From contig CALDID010000010.1 in assembly GCA_937901865.1 (NCBI GenBank), positions 1 to 14,171 on the forward strand: DNA of 14,171 bases, written 5' to 3'. Source of the DNA: an uncultured Treponema sp. (GTDB lineage Bacteria; Spirochaetota; Spirochaetia; Treponematales; Treponemataceae). Numbering within the stretch: the stretch's first letter is position 1; each line of letters begins with the position of its first letter. The position numbers and the translations under genes were made by a program. Of the stretch, positions 12,561 to 14,171 are shown piece after piece. A model generated the notes under the pieces. It had not been told where the DNA came from. It did not search any database and was given only the letters and a program-made list of their open reading frames with translations.

Positions 12561-13237
12561 ACGGTAACTTCGCCGTCGTGGCGGAGCATACTTGAAGACG
12601 ACACACTGCTAATCGCGGATATTTCTTTTATCAAGCTCGCGTCCGCGTTTGGCTTTGCACGCAGCTCTATCACATAGTCCGCCCGATTGTTCGCAAGCGA
12701 GCGGCTTTTTATTGTGTAATACGCGCTGTACTTTTTCACAACCGCCACAATCCCCTCTTCTGCGTCATATCCTTCCGCGCTAATCATCAAGATTTCAGGA
12801 GCTTTGCCCACGGGAATGCGGTCAAGCACAAACAGCGCAATCGTCAAAACAAACGCGAGCACACACGCAATCTCCGCCAATCCCGCGCCGCAGATAATTC
12901 CCGTCGAAATCGCCCAGAACATAAAAGCCAAGTCCATCGGCTCTTTCACCGCCGTCCTAAAGCGCACGATAGAAAGCGCACCGACCATACCGAGCGAAAT
13001 CACTACGCTTGACTGAATCGTCAAAATCACCGCCGTCGTAATCACCGTAACCGCCGCGAGCGAAATATTAAACGTCTTTGAATAAAACGTCTTCCGCGTC
13101 AAAAGCCGATACGCCAAAAAGATATACAGCGCAAACACCGACGAAATCGCCATAACGATGATGATATTCACGGGCGACATATCGTAGCGCGAAAATCCCT
13201 CAAGAAATGATTTTTTGAAAATGTCTTTGAATGTCAT
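12557..13237 (-). CDS. DUF4956 membrane protein, partner of the VTC gene
   Basis: A 226-aa membrane protein. The open frame continues to 13474, but ATG 13237 is chosen: AGGAG lies 7 bases upstream (13245-13249 on the plus strand), and the extension only translates the palindromic element and the antisense end of the VTC gene. Helices at about 22-44, 57-90, 103-119 and 120-138 are followed by a soluble domain (about 145-226). The DUF4956 signature LGMVGALSIVRFRTAVKEP (82-100), continuing into MDLAFMFWAIS, is clear. The family has no agreed biochemical role but is commonly found beside VTC-domain genes, so it may anchor the polymerase, export its product or sense it. It is transcribed after the VTC gene across a 106-base gap. 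Its stop overlaps the toxin stop in the shared bases TTAA. Confidence 0.85.
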   Translation of the reverse strand: MTFKDIFKKSFLEGFSRYDMSPVNIIIVMAISSVFALYIFLAYRLLTRKTFYSKTFNISLAAVTVITTAVILTIQSSVVISLGMVGALSIVRFRTAVKEPMDLAFMFWAISTGIICGAGLAEIACVLAFVLTIALFVLDRIPVGKAPEILMISAEGYDAEEGIVAVVKKYSAYYTIKSRSLANNRADYVIELRAKPNADASLIKEISAISSVSSSSMLRHDGEVTV

Positions 13238-13253
13238 TCTTTTGCTCCTAATA

Positions 13254-13345
13254 GATTGCCGCGTCAAGCACGGCAATGACAGTTGCTTAATTTCGACAAT
13301 GCTTATTGCAGTGTCATTATCGGGCTTGACCCGATAATCTTTTTT
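13254..13345. repeat. Palindromic double-hairpin element between the VTC and DUF4956 genes
   Basis: ATTGCCG / CGGCAAT (13255-13261 and 13271-13277) forms one hairpin with CGTCAAGCA in the loop. ATTATCGGG / CCCGATAAT (13316-13324 and 13330-13338) forms a second, perfect 9-bp hairpin with loop CTTGA. The facing flanks GACA (13278-13281) and TGTC (13312-13315) can also pair. Both loops carry TCAAG or its complement CTTGA. The second hairpin is followed on the plus strand by TTTTTT, like a terminator. The arrangement resembles small dispersed palindromic repeats of bacterial genomes. It fills most of the 106-base gap. Confidence 0.7.
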
Positions 13346-14048
13346 ATAATCTTTCTGCAGCCATATTGTAACGGCGGCATAAATAATACTTAGAAAACGA
13401 CGTTTGCGAAAGCCGTGTTGTCTGCAAAATCTCGCTGATGAAATCGGGCAGGAACTCGTCGAACTTGACTTCAATCATATTCGTGTTCACGCTCAAAATC
13501 GGGCGGCTCGGCACATCTCTCGCAAAAAATCCCGCGATGTCTGCGCTAGAGCGAATGTTGCGGTCGAACGTTACGCGCACATTTCCTGCTCGATAAACAA
13601 GCGGCACACGCTCATAGCTGACGATGACGACAGGACGGAGCGCGCGGCTGTGCATTTGGCAAATGAGTTTTTTGATGAGATACGGCGTATCGCTGTCGAT
13701 TCTCGGGATTTTCCCCGCCATAATCTCCTCCGTCATCGCCAAACTCATCGGACAAGATACCTTGTGGCATTTGCCCCGCTCTTTTTGCTTGAGCTCAAGC
13801 GAAATGCGCTCTTTCGAGCAGTTATAGGCTCTTATTCTGAACTTTTCGCGCGGGTCAGTGCCGTCTTCGTTTTCAAAATAGCAGGTGTTTCGATAATCGT
13901 CGAAATAAATCGAGCGAATTGCGTAAAATCCCGCATCTCCCGTGTGTTTGTCGGTTTCAAGCACGCACTTTGCGCGAGCTTCGAGGGCGGTCAAGATGTA
14001 TTCAGGCGAAAGATATTTGTATTCGTGCCGCCATTTTTTTTCTGTCAT
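13344..14048 (-). CDS. VTC-domain protein, probable polyphosphate polymerase
   Basis: A 234-aa soluble protein covering a full VTC domain, the tunnel-shaped catalytic fold of the yeast vacuolar polyphosphate polymerase Vtc4; there is no SPX domain, as usual in bacteria. Basic and acidic tunnel motifs are visible: RHEYKYL (7-13), AIRSIYFDD (43-51), REKFRIRAY (67-75), SLELKQKE (83-90), VIVSYERVP (141-149), VRVTFDRNIR (157-166), IEVKFDEFLP (192-201) and SFSKYYLCR (217-225). Alternating basic residues and the conserved Glu of EVKFDE are present, so activity is plausible. It would make polyphosphate from ATP, probably with the DUF4956 protein in the membrane. No Shine-Dalgarno sequence precedes the ATG. 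Other triphosphate-tunnel activities cannot be excluded. Confidence 0.88.
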   Translation of the reverse strand: MTEKKWRHEYKYLSPEYILTALEARAKCVLETDKHTGDAGFYAIRSIYFDDYRNTCYFENEDGTDPREKFRIRAYNCSKERISLELKQKERGKCHKVSCPMSLAMTEEIMAGKIPRIDSDTPYLIKKLICQMHSRALRPVVIVSYERVPLVYRAGNVRVTFDRNIRSSADIAGFFARDVPSRPILSVNTNMIEVKFDEFLPDFISEILQTTRLSQTSFSKYYLCRRYNMAAERL

Positions 14049-14057
14049 AATGCAAAA

Positions 14058-14087
14058 ATGGTATCAGTTTCCCCCCTCTCTCGTCAA
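14058..14087 (-). promoter_or_regulatory. Possible promoter of the VTC gene, giving a near-leaderless transcript
   Basis: On the minus strand, TTGACG (14087-14082) is followed after 18 bases by TACCAT (14063-14058). The -35 box matches at 5 of 6 and the -10 box is weak (4 of 6). Start would fall near 14051, 2-3 bases before the ATG at 14048, and there is no ribosome binding site. The spacer holds a run of six G on the minus strand. Confidence 0.35.
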
Positions 14088-14171
14088 CCGCTCAAAAGCG
14101 CAGGAATAAAAAGAATTTTTTGGGACGTGTTACAAAAGGTATGCTGAAACAACAAGGGGAAAAGTTGTATT
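14088..14171. other. Window end, no supported gene
   Basis: Nothing is convincing here. An ATG at 14141 opens a 10-codon frame to the edge on the plus strand, but its only candidate ribosome site (AAAAGG) sits 1 base from the ATG, too close to work. A gene may begin here or further right. Confidence 0.3.

Noticed and set aside
13404..14147. 247-aa plus-strand frame opposite the VTC gene
   Set aside because: The VTC motifs on the minus strand are clear; this frame has none and no start signal.
14141..14171. Start of another plus-strand gene at the window edge
   Set aside because: Only ten codons are visible, and the only candidate ribosome site (AAAAGG) lies 1 base from the ATG, too close for a functional spacing.

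Overview
The window looks like chromosomal DNA of a host-associated spirochaete, most likely a Treponema relative. This rests on a chemoreceptor tail with Treponema-like hairpin residues, two lipoproteins with relaxed lipoboxes, moderately AT-rich DNA with spirochaete-like upstream regions, and a poly-G tract inside a surface-related gene. Genus-level placement is an inference; no rRNA or housekeeping marker is present.

Layout. 1-1042: C-terminal part of a methyl-accepting chemotaxis protein, followed by a large nested inverted repeat. 1198-1671: a small unknown lipoprotein with its own promoter and a hairpin at the predicted mRNA 5' end. 1731-2771 (minus strand): a lipoprotein of the endonuclease/exonuclease/phosphatase family. 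A good two-way terminator hairpin separates these two convergent genes. 2772-3047: a gene-free divergent region with nested inverted repeats and, at its right edge, a strong promoter whose predicted start point falls on the first base of the next gene.

3048-11888 is the core: four genes on the plus strand that read as a pathway for decorating a surface polymer or glycolipid with a phosphorylated small molecule. Two tandem paralogues (907 and 891 aa) each join a YidC/Oxa1-like membrane domain to further membrane helices and an extracytoplasmic alkaline-phosphatase/LTA-synthase-type domain. Next comes a 655-aa fusion of a winged-helix-like leader, a LicC/PntC-like cytidylyltransferase and a class I/II (HisC-like) aminotransferase, which could build and activate an amino-alcohol phosphate or aminophosphonate. 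Last is a CDP-glycerol glycerophosphotransferase-like enzyme that could use a CDP-activated group. A five-copy 24-bp repeat array with competing hairpins separates the last two genes. An 8-G tract inside the second paralogue could switch it on and off.

11909-12560: a small toxin-antitoxin pair, with a PIN-domain toxin overlapping its antitoxin. 12557-14048 (minus strand): a VTC-domain protein and a DUF4956 membrane protein, a pairing familiar in bacteria, separated by a palindromic element made of two hairpins. The toxin and DUF4956 stop codons overlap tail to tail. The last 120 bases hold a possible promoter for the VTC gene and nothing else I can support.
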